Source of the DNA: Pelodictyon phaeoclathratiforme BU-1
Lineage (GTDB): Bacteria; Bacteroidota; Chlorobiia; Chlorobiales; Chlorobiaceae
Length of the DNA: 64,000 nucleotides
Assembly: GCF_000020645.1 (NCBI RefSeq)
Contig: NC_011060.1
Coordinates: forward strand, 1,750,501-1,814,500
Reading direction: 5' to 3'
Notes under the pieces: model-generated
Databases searched by the model: none
Seen by the model: the letters and a program-made list of their open reading frames with translations, nothing else
What the model was told of the DNA's origin: nothing
Shown here: positions 19,654 through 28,764 of the stretch, in pieces
How positions within the stretch are numbered: position 1 is the first letter of the stretch
Layout of the letters: each line of letters opens with the position of its first letter
Made by a program: the position numbers and the translations under genes

Positions 19654-20757
19654 TTATCCCATGACCTTCGCATACTGGTCATTTAAAAATACGGCATAAA
19701 CCGTTTTCTTGAGCTGTACACAACGCATCATGTTATAGGTCAAATTCGTCAAGCCGATTTTTGCTGCTGCTCTAAAAAGACCGATTGTACGAACATGCAT
19801 GGCATCCATACTGTTCGTCATAAAGCCGAAAATATGCTCAACGCGAGCTCTTGTCTTTGATTTCTGGCGATTGGACGCTTTCTGTTCATCCGTTAGCGGG
19901 TGATTTTTGAAACCTTTTTCATTGATCTGCCCTGACATGCCACACCACGAAATACTTTCGTCCTGACCGATATAAGCGCTGTCTGCATACAGTATCTGAC
20001 CGGCATCCTCTTTATCAATCAAGGTTTCAAGTTCTTGGGAGTCATGAGGTGAAGCACTGCTTACGGCATATGTTGTTATGAGTTTTGTTGCGCTGTCGAT
20101 TTTAACATGATTTTTGTAACCATAAAAAACGATGTGGTTCTTTTTGACCCAGCGAGCATCGACATCTTTCTGCCGTAGTTTATGGGGTTTTTCTTTCCAA
20201 ACTTCAGGAGTTATTCCTGCTTTTATCTCTTTGTTTTCCTCACGGGTATTGCGTTGCCGGGGAGCCTCGACAAAGCTGGCATCAACAATCTGGCCTGTGT
20301 TAGCAAAAATACTTTGGTCATCAAGCGCTTGATTGAAACGATAGAACAGTGGTGCAATAACCTCTTCCAGAATAAGGGTTTCACGAAACTTCCAGATGGT
20401 CTTGCTATCAGGTACTCTATCACTGGATTTCAGGCCAAGAAAGCGTTTGAAAGTGAGTCTGTCAGTGATCTGATATTCCATTTGGTCATCCGAGAGGTTA
20501 TACAGACTCTGCAAAATAAGAAGTTTAAACATCATGATTCGATCAAATGGGGGCCGACCTTTATGCGTGCTATTCTGAGTCTTATTGAAGACAACATCAA
20601 GAAGAGGTTCGAATATCTTCCAATCGATATGTGCTTCAAGTTTGACCAAGGGATCTTTGAGTTTTGTAAGTTTTTCAACGGAAGTTCCAGGCCTATTTTT
20701 CGTTAACTCCTTATAAGCAGTATTATTACAAGGAAAAGATGCGGAAATTGTAGTCAC
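19654..20757 (-). CDS. IS5-family transposase
   Basis: A 367-residue DDE transposase. The N-terminal domain (GRPPFDRIMMFKLLILQ, YQITDRLTFKRFLGL, VPDSKTIWKFRE) and the catalytic residues, Asp in IVDASFVEAP, Asp in LYADSAYIG and Glu in RARVEHIFGF, fit the IS5 group. The annotated start is a GTG at 20757. An AAGGAG lies about 36 bases further in, but no good start codon follows it at normal spacing, so the true start is uncertain. The frame is intact, so the element may be active. I could not fix terminal inverted repeats. It is back-to-back with the IS1634-type gene, 69 bases apart. Confidence 0.85.
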   Translation of the reverse strand: MTTISASFPCNNTAYKELTKNRPGTSVEKLTKLKDPLVKLEAHIDWKIFEPLLDVVFNKTQNSTHKGRPPFDRIMMFKLLILQSLYNLSDDQMEYQITDRLTFKRFLGLKSSDRVPDSKTIWKFRETLILEEVIAPLFYRFNQALDDQSIFANTGQIVDASFVEAPRQRNTREENKEIKAGITPEVWKEKPHKLRQKDVDARWVKKNHIVFYGYKNHVKIDSATKLITTYAVSSASPHDSQELETLIDKEDAGQILYADSAYIGQDESISWCGMSGQINEKGFKNHPLTDEQKASNRQKSKTRARVEHIFGFMTNSMDAMHVRTIGLFRAAAKIGLTNLTYNMMRCVQLKKTVYAVFLNDQYAKVMG

Positions 20758-20826
20758 TAAAATATTTGGAATATTATTTTTTATATCATATATTTAAGCG
20801 TTTAGCAAACCTATGATATAGTCACA

Positions 20827-22473
20827 ATGTACGTAGATTCCAGCAAGACCACCATTAATGGCAAAACCTACCAGCGCCATCTTTTTCGTGAATCCTATCG
20901 TGAAGATGGGAAGGTGAAAAATCGCACGTTGGGCAAGATCTCAAAATGTTCGGAAGGAGAGATTGCCGCCATTAAACTTGCCCTGAAGTACAAAGACAAT
21001 TTGGCAGCCCTGTTGCATATTGAGGATGTTGAACTACATGAGGGGCTTCGTGTTGGTGTGGTATATGCACTCAAAACGCTTGCCGAGAGGCTTGGTATCA
21101 GCAAGACGCTTGGTAATACCCGCCAGGGAAAGCTTGCATTGTGGCAGATTATGGCTCGATTGATCGGGCAGGGTTCACGCCTCGGTGCGGTCAGGATGGC
21201 AGCACGTTATGGCGCCTGTGATGTCCTTGAATTAGAACGCTTTACAGAAGATGACCTCTATGCCAACCTGGCTTGGCTGACGGAGCATCAGGAGCGCATT
21301 GAGCAGCAGTTATTCAAGCACAATTCAGCGGGTGCTGGCCCGGAATTGCTGCTCTATGATGTTACCTCATCATATCTTGAAGGGATGGAGAATGTGCTTG
21401 CTGCTTTTGGTTACAACCGGGATGGCAAAAAGGGGAAGAAGCAAATCGTTATTGGCTTGTTGTGTACCGCAGATGGCGATCCGGTTGCCGTCCGGGTCTT
21501 TGCAGGCAATACCGGCGACAAGTCAACCGTTGCAGAGCAGATTCGCACCATTGCCAACACTTTCGGCATTGAAGAGGTAACGATGGTTGGCGACAAGGGT
21601 ATGATCAAAACGCCGCAGGCCAAAGAGTTGACCGATGCGGGATTTCATTACATCACCTCACTCTCGAAACCCGAAATCAGAACCCTGCTGAAGGCAGAGG
21701 TACTGCAAATGGATTTTTTCGATTCAGAGCTGTATGAGGTTGAAAATAAAACCGATGGCGTTCGATATGTGCTGAGAAGAAATCCGGTTCGCGAGGCCGA
21801 GATGGCAAAGAATCGCCAGGAACGGGTGAAAAAAATCCAGCGTTATGTGGACGAGAAAAACAGCTATCTCGCTGGTTCCCTCAAGCGCGACAAGGATGTT
21901 GCAGAACGCTCTCTTCAGAAAAAGATCAGCCAGTACAAGCTCAATGATGTGCTGGAACTGACCCATCAGGAGAGGGTGTTCACGGTAACGGTCAATGAAG
22001 AAATCCTGAAAGGAGTCGCTCTGCTGGACGGCTGTTATGTGATCAAAACCGATGTCAAGAAAGAGCTGCTTTCGACTGAACAAGTCCATGATCGGTACAA
22101 AGATCTGGCCAAAGTGGAGCATGCATTTCGGACGTTCAAGCAAAGTCATCTTGAAATCAGACCGGTTCATGTGCGAACCGAAGCGAGCACTCGTGGCCAT
22201 GTCTTTGCCGTTATGCTTGCCTATAAAATCGAGAGGCAGTTATCAGAACTCTGGAAAAAATGTGAATGCACGGTACCGGAAGGAATTGATGAACTTGGCG
22301 CAATACGCAGCACAATCGTCACCCTCAAAGGATCAAGCTGTCAGAAAATTCCCCAGTCGAAAGGATTGGCTGCTGAGTTACTTGCCGCTGCCGGGATTAC
22401 CCTTCCTTCGATTATTGATGCCAAAAATGTTGATGTAGTCACAAGGAAAAAACTGGCCCCGAAGCGTAAATAA
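20827..22473 (+). CDS. IS1634-family transposase
   Basis: A 548-residue DDE transposase of the IS1634 type (IS4-like). It starts with the usual region YQRHLFRESYREDGKVKNRTLGKIS. Catalytic residues are Asp in LLYDVTSSYLEG, Asp in MVGDKGMI and Glu in KVEHAFRTFK. The frame is complete from ATG at 20827 to the Lys-rich end, so it appears intact. G+C is higher than in the flanks. Upstream, ATATCATA and TATGATAT near 20790-20820 form an inverted pair, possibly part of an element end, but the borders and a target duplication could not be confirmed. Confidence 0.88.
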   Translation: MYVDSSKTTINGKTYQRHLFRESYREDGKVKNRTLGKISKCSEGEIAAIKLALKYKDNLAALLHIEDVELHEGLRVGVVYALKTLAERLGISKTLGNTRQGKLALWQIMARLIGQGSRLGAVRMAARYGACDVLELERFTEDDLYANLAWLTEHQERIEQQLFKHNSAGAGPELLLYDVTSSYLEGMENVLAAFGYNRDGKKGKKQIVIGLLCTADGDPVAVRVFAGNTGDKSTVAEQIRTIANTFGIEEVTMVGDKGMIKTPQAKELTDAGFHYITSLSKPEIRTLLKAEVLQMDFFDSELYEVENKTDGVRYVLRRNPVREAEMAKNRQERVKKIQRYVDEKNSYLAGSLKRDKDVAERSLQKKISQYKLNDVLELTHQERVFTVTVNEEILKGVALLDGCYVIKTDVKKELLSTEQVHDRYKDLAKVEHAFRTFKQSHLEIRPVHVRTEASTRGHVFAVMLAYKIERQLSELWKKCECTVPEGIDELGAIRSTIVTLKGSSCQKIPQSKGLAAELLAAAGITLPSIIDAKNVDVVTRKKLAPKRK

Positions 22474-22678
22474 AATTGAAATAAGGCGTTATAGGGATTT
22501 CTCGTTCTTTTATTGCTGGAACTTCCGTTTCAAGCAAAAAATGCTCGTCAAACATACCTAACGGGTTGATGTTTTTCATGATAAAGGGCAAGTTGATATT
22601 ATTGCTCTAATATACGAAATATTGCACTCATCTCATGACGCTAACACTATATATTTTATAAAGATATATCATTCATGA

Positions 22679-22858
22679 TTAAATAGAGGTGCCCTTTTGT
22701 CATCCCTTGCTTATGAAAACAATGAGTATGGCAATCGCTCCCTTGATGCCCTGGTTCATCGGTTGCGCCTTAAAAAAAACGGTCTCAAATTCACCCTGCC
22801 TGTTAAAACCATCCATGGTTCGGGGTACTGCTTTTCGGCTTCAATAAAGGTCATATGA
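22679..22858 (+). pseudogene. C-terminal remnant of an OmpR/PhoB-type response regulator
   Basis: An open stretch of 59 codons ending at TGA 22856-22858 translates to a winged-helix end: NRSLDALVHRLRLKKNG, then LPVKTIHGSGYCFS. That is the recognition helix and terminal hairpin of OmpR/PhoB-type DNA-binding domains. There is no receiver domain or start; an in-frame stop precedes it at 22676. The insertion sequences to its left probably removed or displaced the 5' part, which is not elsewhere in the window. It converges on the hybrid kinase gene 22 bases away and could have been its neighbour before the disruption. Confidence 0.7.
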
Positions 22859-22879
22859 GCCTTCCCTCTCTTGCCTCCT

Positions 22880-25800
22880 TCACTCAGCAAGCGGCCTGGT
22901 AGTAGCCCCCGAAGGCTCGCATTCGTCGGGATTGAGGATGGTATCGACGATGGTAATCAGCGATTTCATGGTAAAGGGTTTCTGGATAAAATTGACGCCA
23001 CTGTCAAGAAGCGTGTTGTGGATAATGACGTCGTCCGTGTAGCCTGACATAAAGAGCGTTTTGAGTTCAGGACGAAGAGCCTGAAGCTGTCTGGAGAGTT
23101 CGGAGCCATTCATTTCCGGCATGATTACGTCCGTCAGCAACAAGTCAAGAGTTCCCTTATAGTTTGCCTCCTTCCGAAGCGCTTCTGCAGGTGACTCCGC
23201 TGTAAGTACAGCATAGCCGTTACGTTCAAGCATGGATTTGCAGAGCTTGAGAATAGCCGGTTGATCTTCTACAAGCAGAATGGTTTGATGGCCATGATGC
23301 CTGAATTGCTCCGCTTGTGTCTGCTGCTCCACCTGCGGCTGAAGGTTGTAGCGGGGCAATTGAATGGTGAAGATGGTTCCTTGTCCCGGTTCGCTCTGGC
23401 ATTCAATCGTGCCATTGTTTTGTTTGACAATCCCGTAGACCGTTGACAGACCAAGACCGGTACCTTTTCCCTGCTCTTTGGTGGTGAAAAAGGGCTCAAA
23501 AATGTGATGAAGATCGTCTTTGTCAATACCTCCACCGTCATCACGTATGGAGAGCCTCACATAGTCAACAGGCGACTCCCCGGAATTTCGGGCATTCCTT
23601 CCGATATCGGGAAGAGCGAGGCACTCGGTTTTCAGTGTTATGGTACCGTTACCAGTTATGGCGTCACGAGCGTTGACACAGAGATTGACAAGAATCTGGT
23701 CGATCTGTGACGGATCCATCTTCAAATGGGAGTTTTTACAGTCCGGAATCCATACAAGCGCAATATTTTCCCCGATAAGGCGCCGCAGCATGGGCAGCAT
23801 ATGCTCAATGACACTGTTCAGCTCAAGAATTTTTGGAATGACGATTTGCTTGCGTGCAAAGGCGAGGAGTTGACGGGTCAGATCGGCAGAACGGGCTCCC
23901 GCCTGTCGGATGGCCTCAAGATCAGCATAGGCTTGCTGGGAGGGGTCAAACAGTTCAATGGCCATTTCAGAGTGACCGAGAATCACCGTAAGCATATTGT
24001 TGAAATCATGGGCAATCCCTCCGGCAAGCCGTCCTATCATCTCCATTTTTTGGGACTGCTGAAGCTGAACTTCAAGTTGTGCTCTCTCCTCTTCGGCCAG
24101 GCGACGTTCCGAAATATCAATGCTGGTACCAATAATTCTACAGATCGTGCCGCTCTCATTGCGGACAGGGTTCAGCACGGTCTCCCACAACGTCTCTTTA
24201 CCTTTGAAGGGCAGCAACTCTTCATACCGAATCGGATGACCCTCTCGAATGCACTCATCATAGTGGCGCATAACCAATTCGGCAAAATGAGGAGAAAGAA
24301 TCTCTTCCGGTTTTTTCCCGCTGATCTGCTCACTCTTGATACCTGTCAGTTTTTCATGCATCGGGTTAATGCCCTTGAAGAGGTAAGAACGGTCGGGCAA
24401 AACATCGACAACAAAAATAGAGTAATTGACATCGTCATAGATCGTTTTGAGAAACTGCCTGCTTTCGAGTAACTCCTGTTGATATGCTTTGCGCTCCGAA
24501 ATATCACGAATCAAACCAATCATTCCGGAAGAGTCCTGATCCCGGTAAGAGCGTACATGAACTTCCCCGTAAAAAAGGGATCCGTTTTTTTTTCTGAACC
24601 GTCCTTCGAATACCTGATCGGTAAAATAATCCCGCAATGTATTGGCTAATATGGCCAAGGCTCTCGAAACTTCCTCTTCAGCAAGATATTCAGTAAAAAG
24701 ATGCCGGATCACCTCACTGGCGCTGTAACCAAATATCTTTTCAACAACAGGCGAAACATACGTTAAGGCTCCTTTATCGTCGGTAACAAAAACCATCTCG
24801 GCGATTTGTTCTGTAATGGAACGGAACTTTTTTTCGCTGTCACGCAGGGCATGTTCGATCTGCGTTCGCTCGGTAATATCGTTAATGATTGAATAAATCA
24901 GGGGTTTGCCATGATATGGAATGGCGCAACTGAACACCTCCACGTCGCGGATTGATCCATCGGCTAAAATATGACGATGACAATGGTGAAAAGAGCCTTG
25001 CTCTTTCTCTGCCGCCCTGAACCTTTCAAGATTACGTTTCACCGTTTCAGGCGAGCTCATTGTGACCCGCCGGAAAGGCATCTGCCTCAGTTTTTCAAGC
25101 GGCCACCCATAAAATGTCGCAGCCGCCTGATTGGCATCAACAATCTGGCTTGTATCGGGATCAAGAACCAGTATGACCGAGGAGTGTTTCTCAAAGAGAT
25201 TCCGGAAGCGATTTTCGCTTTCCTGCAGTGCCTCTTCCTGTACCTTGCGATCAGTAATGTCAAGAACGATTCCAGCATAGCGCAACACCTTGCCGTCAGC
25301 ATCTTTAAAGGGAGTTCCCTTGGCCATAAGCCAGCGTATTGCTCCATCAGGATCACGAACCCGCCATATGTTATTGAATTCGACGCCATTTCTTATATCT
25401 TCCCCGGTGATTTGCGCAATCCTTTCCCGGTCTTCAGGGATGATGGTGTTCAGCCAGTTTTCATGGGTTGCCTCACAGCTATAGGGCTCAAGGCCGTACA
25501 TTCGCCATAACTTATCTGGCCAGAAGTTGGTATCCGTGATGACATCATACTCCCAGATGCTGGTATTGGTTGCAGCCATAATGAGGTGCATCCGTTCATT
25601 GCTTGCCAGAAGTGCATGGTTGAGTTTGTGCAGATCGTGCTCTCTCTTTTTTTTATCGGTGATATCGACAATCGTACCGATAAGGTGCGAAACCGTGCCA
25701 TCTTCATCATGCTCAACTTTTCTGCATCGGCATTCAATCCAGTGCATAACGCCATCTTTTGAAATCATCCGGTATTCGATCGTTAAGCTCTCTTCTCTTC

Positions 25801-26035
25801 CCTGATGCAGCGCTTCCAGGGCATGAAAAAAAAGCTGATGATCATCGGGGTGGATAATCAGTTTCATGAAGGCGGTGTCGAACAGGGTGTCGATTGGGGA
25901 GTAGCCAGTAACCTCGCAATATCTGGGGCTCAGGTAAAGCTGGTCTGTTTTCAGATTCCAGTCCCAAAAGCCTTCACGTGCAACACTTAAAACGAGGTTC
26001 AGTCTCTCCCGATCCTGGCTCATATCCTGGCTCAT
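22880..26035 (-). CDS. Multi-PAS hybrid sensor histidine kinase
   Basis: A 1051-residue soluble-looking sensor kinase. Five successive PAS/PAC modules fill roughly residues 10-645, recognisable by repeated GTIVDITD, GIVLDITDR, SIINDITER, GLIRDISERK and GTSIDISERR endings. Then come HisKA with GGIAHDFNNML (His676), a HATPase domain (DDGGGI, GTGLGLSTVYG) and a receiver with Asp969 in LTDVIMPEMNG. No transmembrane segment is visible. The start region carries a 12-base tandem duplication giving MSQDMSQD. From the H-box to the receiver it closely matches the kinase at 1-1915. The signal and cognate regulator are unknown; a response-regulator remnant lies directly downstream. Confidence 0.92.
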   Translation of the reverse strand: MSQDMSQDRERLNLVLSVAREGFWDWNLKTDQLYLSPRYCEVTGYSPIDTLFDTAFMKLIIHPDDHQLFFHALEALHQGREESLTIEYRMISKDGVMHWIECRCRKVEHDEDGTVSHLIGTIVDITDKKKREHDLHKLNHALLASNERMHLIMAATNTSIWEYDVITDTNFWPDKLWRMYGLEPYSCEATHENWLNTIIPEDRERIAQITGEDIRNGVEFNNIWRVRDPDGAIRWLMAKGTPFKDADGKVLRYAGIVLDITDRKVQEEALQESENRFRNLFEKHSSVILVLDPDTSQIVDANQAAATFYGWPLEKLRQMPFRRVTMSSPETVKRNLERFRAAEKEQGSFHHCHRHILADGSIRDVEVFSCAIPYHGKPLIYSIINDITERTQIEHALRDSEKKFRSITEQIAEMVFVTDDKGALTYVSPVVEKIFGYSASEVIRHLFTEYLAEEEVSRALAILANTLRDYFTDQVFEGRFRKKNGSLFYGEVHVRSYRDQDSSGMIGLIRDISERKAYQQELLESRQFLKTIYDDVNYSIFVVDVLPDRSYLFKGINPMHEKLTGIKSEQISGKKPEEILSPHFAELVMRHYDECIREGHPIRYEELLPFKGKETLWETVLNPVRNESGTICRIIGTSIDISERRLAEEERAQLEVQLQQSQKMEMIGRLAGGIAHDFNNMLTVILGHSEMAIELFDPSQQAYADLEAIRQAGARSADLTRQLLAFARKQIVIPKILELNSVIEHMLPMLRRLIGENIALVWIPDCKNSHLKMDPSQIDQILVNLCVNARDAITGNGTITLKTECLALPDIGRNARNSGESPVDYVRLSIRDDGGGIDKDDLHHIFEPFFTTKEQGKGTGLGLSTVYGIVKQNNGTIECQSEPGQGTIFTIQLPRYNLQPQVEQQTQAEQFRHHGHQTILLVEDQPAILKLCKSMLERNGYAVLTAESPAEALRKEANYKGTLDLLLTDVIMPEMNGSELSRQLQALRPELKTLFMSGYTDDVIIHNTLLDSGVNFIQKPFTMKSLITIVDTILNPDECEPSGATTRPLAE

Positions 26036-26071
26036 ATCTTCTCTCTTGTCTAAACTGTATATGATATCCGT

Positions 26072-26830
26072 TTAAAGCCTTGCGCCTCCGGAAATTTCAA
26101 GAATCTGGCCGGTAATGAAGTCGGCATCAGCGGAAGCAAGAAAGAGGGCGCAGCGAGCGACGTCGTCTGGCGTTGCGACCCTGCCCAGCGGGTAGCGTTG
26201 TGCGCACTCCCGGCGAAGCATCTCCCACCGTTCGGGGCCCAATGCCGCAACAAAGGCTGGCACCTCAACAAGGGCTGGCGCAAGGGCATTGGCCGTTATA
26301 CCGTAGCGCCCAAGCGACAGGGCAAGCGAACGGGTAAAGGCGTAAATACCACCTTTGGCTGCTGCATAGGAGAACTGGTTCGGACTCCCCCGGTAGACCA
26401 GTGAGCTCATGTTGACGATTTTGCCGAAACCTTGGGGCTTCATCAACCGGGCAGCTTCACGGCAGGAGATGATGCATGATTTAAGGTTCAGGTCGAGATT
26501 GGCGCTCATTCTGAGGTAGTCAATCCCTTCTACATCGGCTGCCGGTTCGCAGTCTCCACCGGCAATGTTCACCACAATATCAAGCCTCCCGTAGCGTTCT
26601 CCTGTCTGGCGGTAGAGCGCCAGAATTTCTTCCTCCTGCGTTACATCCGCTATCACCGACATGCCGCTTCCACCTTTGCGTTCAAGCTGTTCAAGGGTTT
26701 CTGCGCATCCGGTCGCATTGATGTCGCTGACAATCACAACTGCGCCTTCCCCTGCAAAACAGAGTGCCACTGCCCTGCCAATTCCTCCTGCGGCTCCCGT
26801 GACGAGCGCAATTTTCTCAAAAAGTCGCAT
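26072..26830 (-). CDS. Short-chain dehydrogenase/reductase (SDR family)
   Basis: A 252-residue NAD(P)-dependent oxidoreductase of the classical SDR type. The nucleotide-binding motif TGAAGGIG is at residues 11-18, an acidic residue after beta-2 (VSDIN) hints at NAD preference, NIAGG lies in the expected place, and the catalytic Tyr155 and Lys159 are in YAAAK with a preceding NMSS serine. The C-terminal FITGQILEISGGARL is typical of the family. Substrate cannot be assigned; FabG-like, sugar and polyketide reductases all share this pattern. It lies 19 bases downstream of the exonuclease gene on the same strand. Confidence 0.88.
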   Translation of the reverse strand: MRLFEKIALVTGAAGGIGRAVALCFAGEGAVVIVSDINATGCAETLEQLERKGGSGMSVIADVTQEEEILALYRQTGERYGRLDIVVNIAGGDCEPAADVEGIDYLRMSANLDLNLKSCIISCREAARLMKPQGFGKIVNMSSLVYRGSPNQFSYAAAKGGIYAFTRSLALSLGRYGITANALAPALVEVPAFVAALGPERWEMLRRECAQRYPLGRVATPDDVARCALFLASADADFITGQILEISGGARL

Positions 26831-26849
26831 AATCTTTGCCGTTTATCGG

Positions 26850-27422
26850 TTACCGGATAACTCCCCTTCTTTTCAATTCCCAGAAACATTTCGCCGTGGC
26901 CTGAATATCACTGGCTGCATTATGTGCTTCGTTAAATACGGTACCGAAAAGTTGGAAGTAGAGTTCAGAGAGTTTGGGCCATTTGTTGCCATACGGCCCT
27001 TTGATGGCACAAAAATCGGTCGTACTCTCCATCGTACATATTTTTCTTTTTGAGGGGAGGCTGTTTGGCATCCCGGCCCTTATCAATTCACTGCCCACAA
27101 TCTTCTCATCAAAACTGATATTGTGGGCCACAAGCACCTCGGCATCGGCGACAAGTTCATAGAAAGATTGCAGCACCTGCCCGAGCGGTTTTCCTTCAAG
27201 CAGGGCTCTCTGTGTTGATATACCATGAATCTGTACGGCGCTTGATGGAATGACAAAGCCTTCCGGTTTAATGATTGCGTCACCGGAAAAGAGCTGATTG
27301 CCTTCAGCATCGAAGGATAAATAAGCCAACTGCACCAGCCTTGGCCAGTTGTCGACGTCGGTCACCGGTGCACGCCAGTTACGCGGCAGACCTGTTGTTT
27401 CGGTATCGAAAAAGAGATACAT
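26850..27422 (-). CDS. DEDDh-type 3'-5' exonuclease (DnaQ-like)
   Basis: A 190-residue exonuclease domain protein. Exo I is FDTETTG (residues 5-11), Exo II is VAHNISFDEKI, and Exo III is HNAASDIQAT near the C-terminus, giving the full DEDDh set (Asp, Glu, Asp, His, Asp). There is no polymerase, helicase or GIY-YIG domain, so it is a stand-alone enzyme, possibly for DNA repair or RNA turnover. It sits 21 bases downstream of a DUF3127 gene whose product has an SSB-like tail. This could indicate joint action on single-stranded DNA, which is an inference. Confidence 0.85.
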   Translation of the reverse strand: MYLFFDTETTGLPRNWRAPVTDVDNWPRLVQLAYLSFDAEGNQLFSGDAIIKPEGFVIPSSAVQIHGISTQRALLEGKPLGQVLQSFYELVADAEVLVAHNISFDEKIVGSELIRAGMPNSLPSKRKICTMESTTDFCAIKGPYGNKWPKLSELYFQLFGTVFNEAHNAASDIQATAKCFWELKRRGVIR

Positions 27423-27443
27423 GGAGTTGATGCTGTCTGAAGT

Positions 27444-27809
27444 TCAAAAGGGACAATCGTCATTGGAGATAACGCTCTCTCCTTCCCGCTCGTAAGCCGG
27501 GGGTGCATAAGAGGGCGCATCCTGAGCATAGGAGGCTCCCCCGTCATTGACACCCTCAACCTTCCATCCTTTGACATCGGTATACCACTTCCCGTTGAAC
27601 TCACGACTCTCGATATCGAAGGAAATCGTGAGCCTGGATCCCACCTTGAGGAGGTTTCTGTCGTACTTCTCCCCCCAAAGGGAGATGCAGATTTTCTTCG
27701 GATACTGCCCGTCAGTTTCGACAATAATATCCTGTTTTTTCCAGGTTCCATTTTTTCCTGTACCGCTCTGTTCAGGAAGAATTGCCGCCAGCTTTGCTGT
27801 GAGTTGCAT
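27444..27809 (-). CDS. DUF3127-like OB-fold protein with SSB-type C-terminal tip
   Basis: A 121-residue protein. The first 85 residues (GTWKKQDIIVETDGQYPKKI, ISLWGEKYD, GSRLTISFDIESREFNGKWYTDVKGWKVE) match the small beta-barrel DUF3127 family known from Bacteroidota and Chlorobiota. A Tyr/Pro/Ala-rich linker follows, then the acidic ending SNDDCPF, close to the DDIPF tip with which SSB proteins recruit partners. I therefore infer a nucleic-acid-binding role, but none is demonstrated for the family. The gene precedes an exonuclease gene on the same strand. Confidence 0.75.
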   Translation of the reverse strand: MQLTAKLAAILPEQSGTGKNGTWKKQDIIVETDGQYPKKICISLWGEKYDRNLLKVGSRLTISFDIESREFNGKWYTDVKGWKVEGVNDGGASYAQDAPSYAPPAYEREGESVISNDDCPF

Positions 27810-27872
27810 AAATGTTCGTATTGATAAAAATCGTTAGTGTAAATACCTTGCTCTCTCTTTTTCCTCCGTCGT

Positions 27873-28742
27873 TCAGGATGCATTCCGCATATTTTTTCGC
27901 TCGGAGGCTGAAGAGGCAAAAAGTTTGAAACCCATGAGACTGGTCATCGACTGTACAGCACAATTGATTTTTCCGATAAACAGATCGAGATCCGTAACGC
28001 CGTGGCTTTCGTCGGCTGCAGCCTGCTCCATGAACTCCATGAACTGCTGATAACGAAGATCTCCTATCCTTGACGACCATGAGAGATCGGAGATACGGAA
28101 AGCACACAAGGATTCGTCAATAACAAACAGGTCGCCATGCCGGAGCATCTGTATCCAGAAATCGAGATCAATGGTGTAGGGAACAACCGCACTGTAACCG
28201 CTGATTTTGGCAATCAGCTCGGCGGGATAAAGGCCGCAGACTGGTTCACCGATAATGTTGGTTCCCATACGAACCATTTTCCGGATTACCTCTACCTTAT
28301 CCATGCGACCTCCATCAACAAAATTGACCTTTTTGATGAGGGTCTTTCCTGAAGGATCAATAATGGTCCTCTGACTGCTGACCAGGCTTACCCCGGCATT
28401 ACGGGGATCGTCAAAAACCGCTACCTGCTTTTCAAGACAGTGCGGAAAAAGGATATCGTCCCCGCAGACCAGTTTGACATACTTCCCCCTGACCTGGCTG
28501 ATTGCTTGGTTCCAGTTTGCCTCCGGCCCGATGTTTTCAGAATTTCTGAAAAGCTTGATTCGGGAATCGGCCAATGAAGCTGCGATATCATAGGAGCCGT
28601 CGGTCGAGTGATCATCATAAATTAAAAGCTCAAAATCGGTAAACGTCTGTGACAATATCGATTGTATGGTCTCGCCAATAAAACTGGCGCTATTGTACAT
28701 CGGTATTGTTACCGTTACATATGGTCGATTCAAAAAACCCAT
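27873..28742 (-). CDS. Family 2 glycosyltransferase
   Basis: A GT-A fold glycosyltransferase using a nucleotide sugar. The ATG at 28742 is chosen because GGAGGAG lies 6 bases upstream; a longer frame starting at 28760 would place this site inside the gene. The 289-residue protein opens with VTVTIPMYNSASFIGETIQS, has DDHST (Asp43, Asp44) and the CGDD box at 93-96, and a later DLDFWIQMLRHG segment in the acceptor region. It probably builds a surface polysaccharide or glycolipid; the acceptor is unknown. It follows the membrane protein at 28765-30036 by 22 bases. Confidence 0.88.
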   Translation of the reverse strand: MGFLNRPYVTVTIPMYNSASFIGETIQSILSQTFTDFELLIYDDHSTDGSYDIAASLADSRIKLFRNSENIGPEANWNQAISQVRGKYVKLVCGDDILFPHCLEKQVAVFDDPRNAGVSLVSSQRTIIDPSGKTLIKKVNFVDGGRMDKVEVIRKMVRMGTNIIGEPVCGLYPAELIAKISGYSAVVPYTIDLDFWIQMLRHGDLFVIDESLCAFRISDLSWSSRIGDLRYQQFMEFMEQAAADESHGVTDLDLFIGKINCAVQSMTSLMGFKLFASSASERKNMRNAS

Positions 28743-28764
28743 ACTGTTCTCCTCCACCAAGAGA

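Larger units (their letters stand above)
19565..22678. mobile_element. Tandem insertion-sequence cluster (IS5 type plus IS1634 type)
   Basis: Two complete transposase genes of unrelated families in divergent orientation, between the DUF4403-like gene and the tail of a broken response regulator gene. The exact element ends are not resolved. The left 89 bases and right 205 bases given here include flanking sequence. Confidence 0.6.

Noticed and set aside
19565..22678. Terminal inverted repeats and target duplications of the two insertion sequences
   Set aside because: Compared by eye; only weak partial matches were found, so no element ends are claimed.
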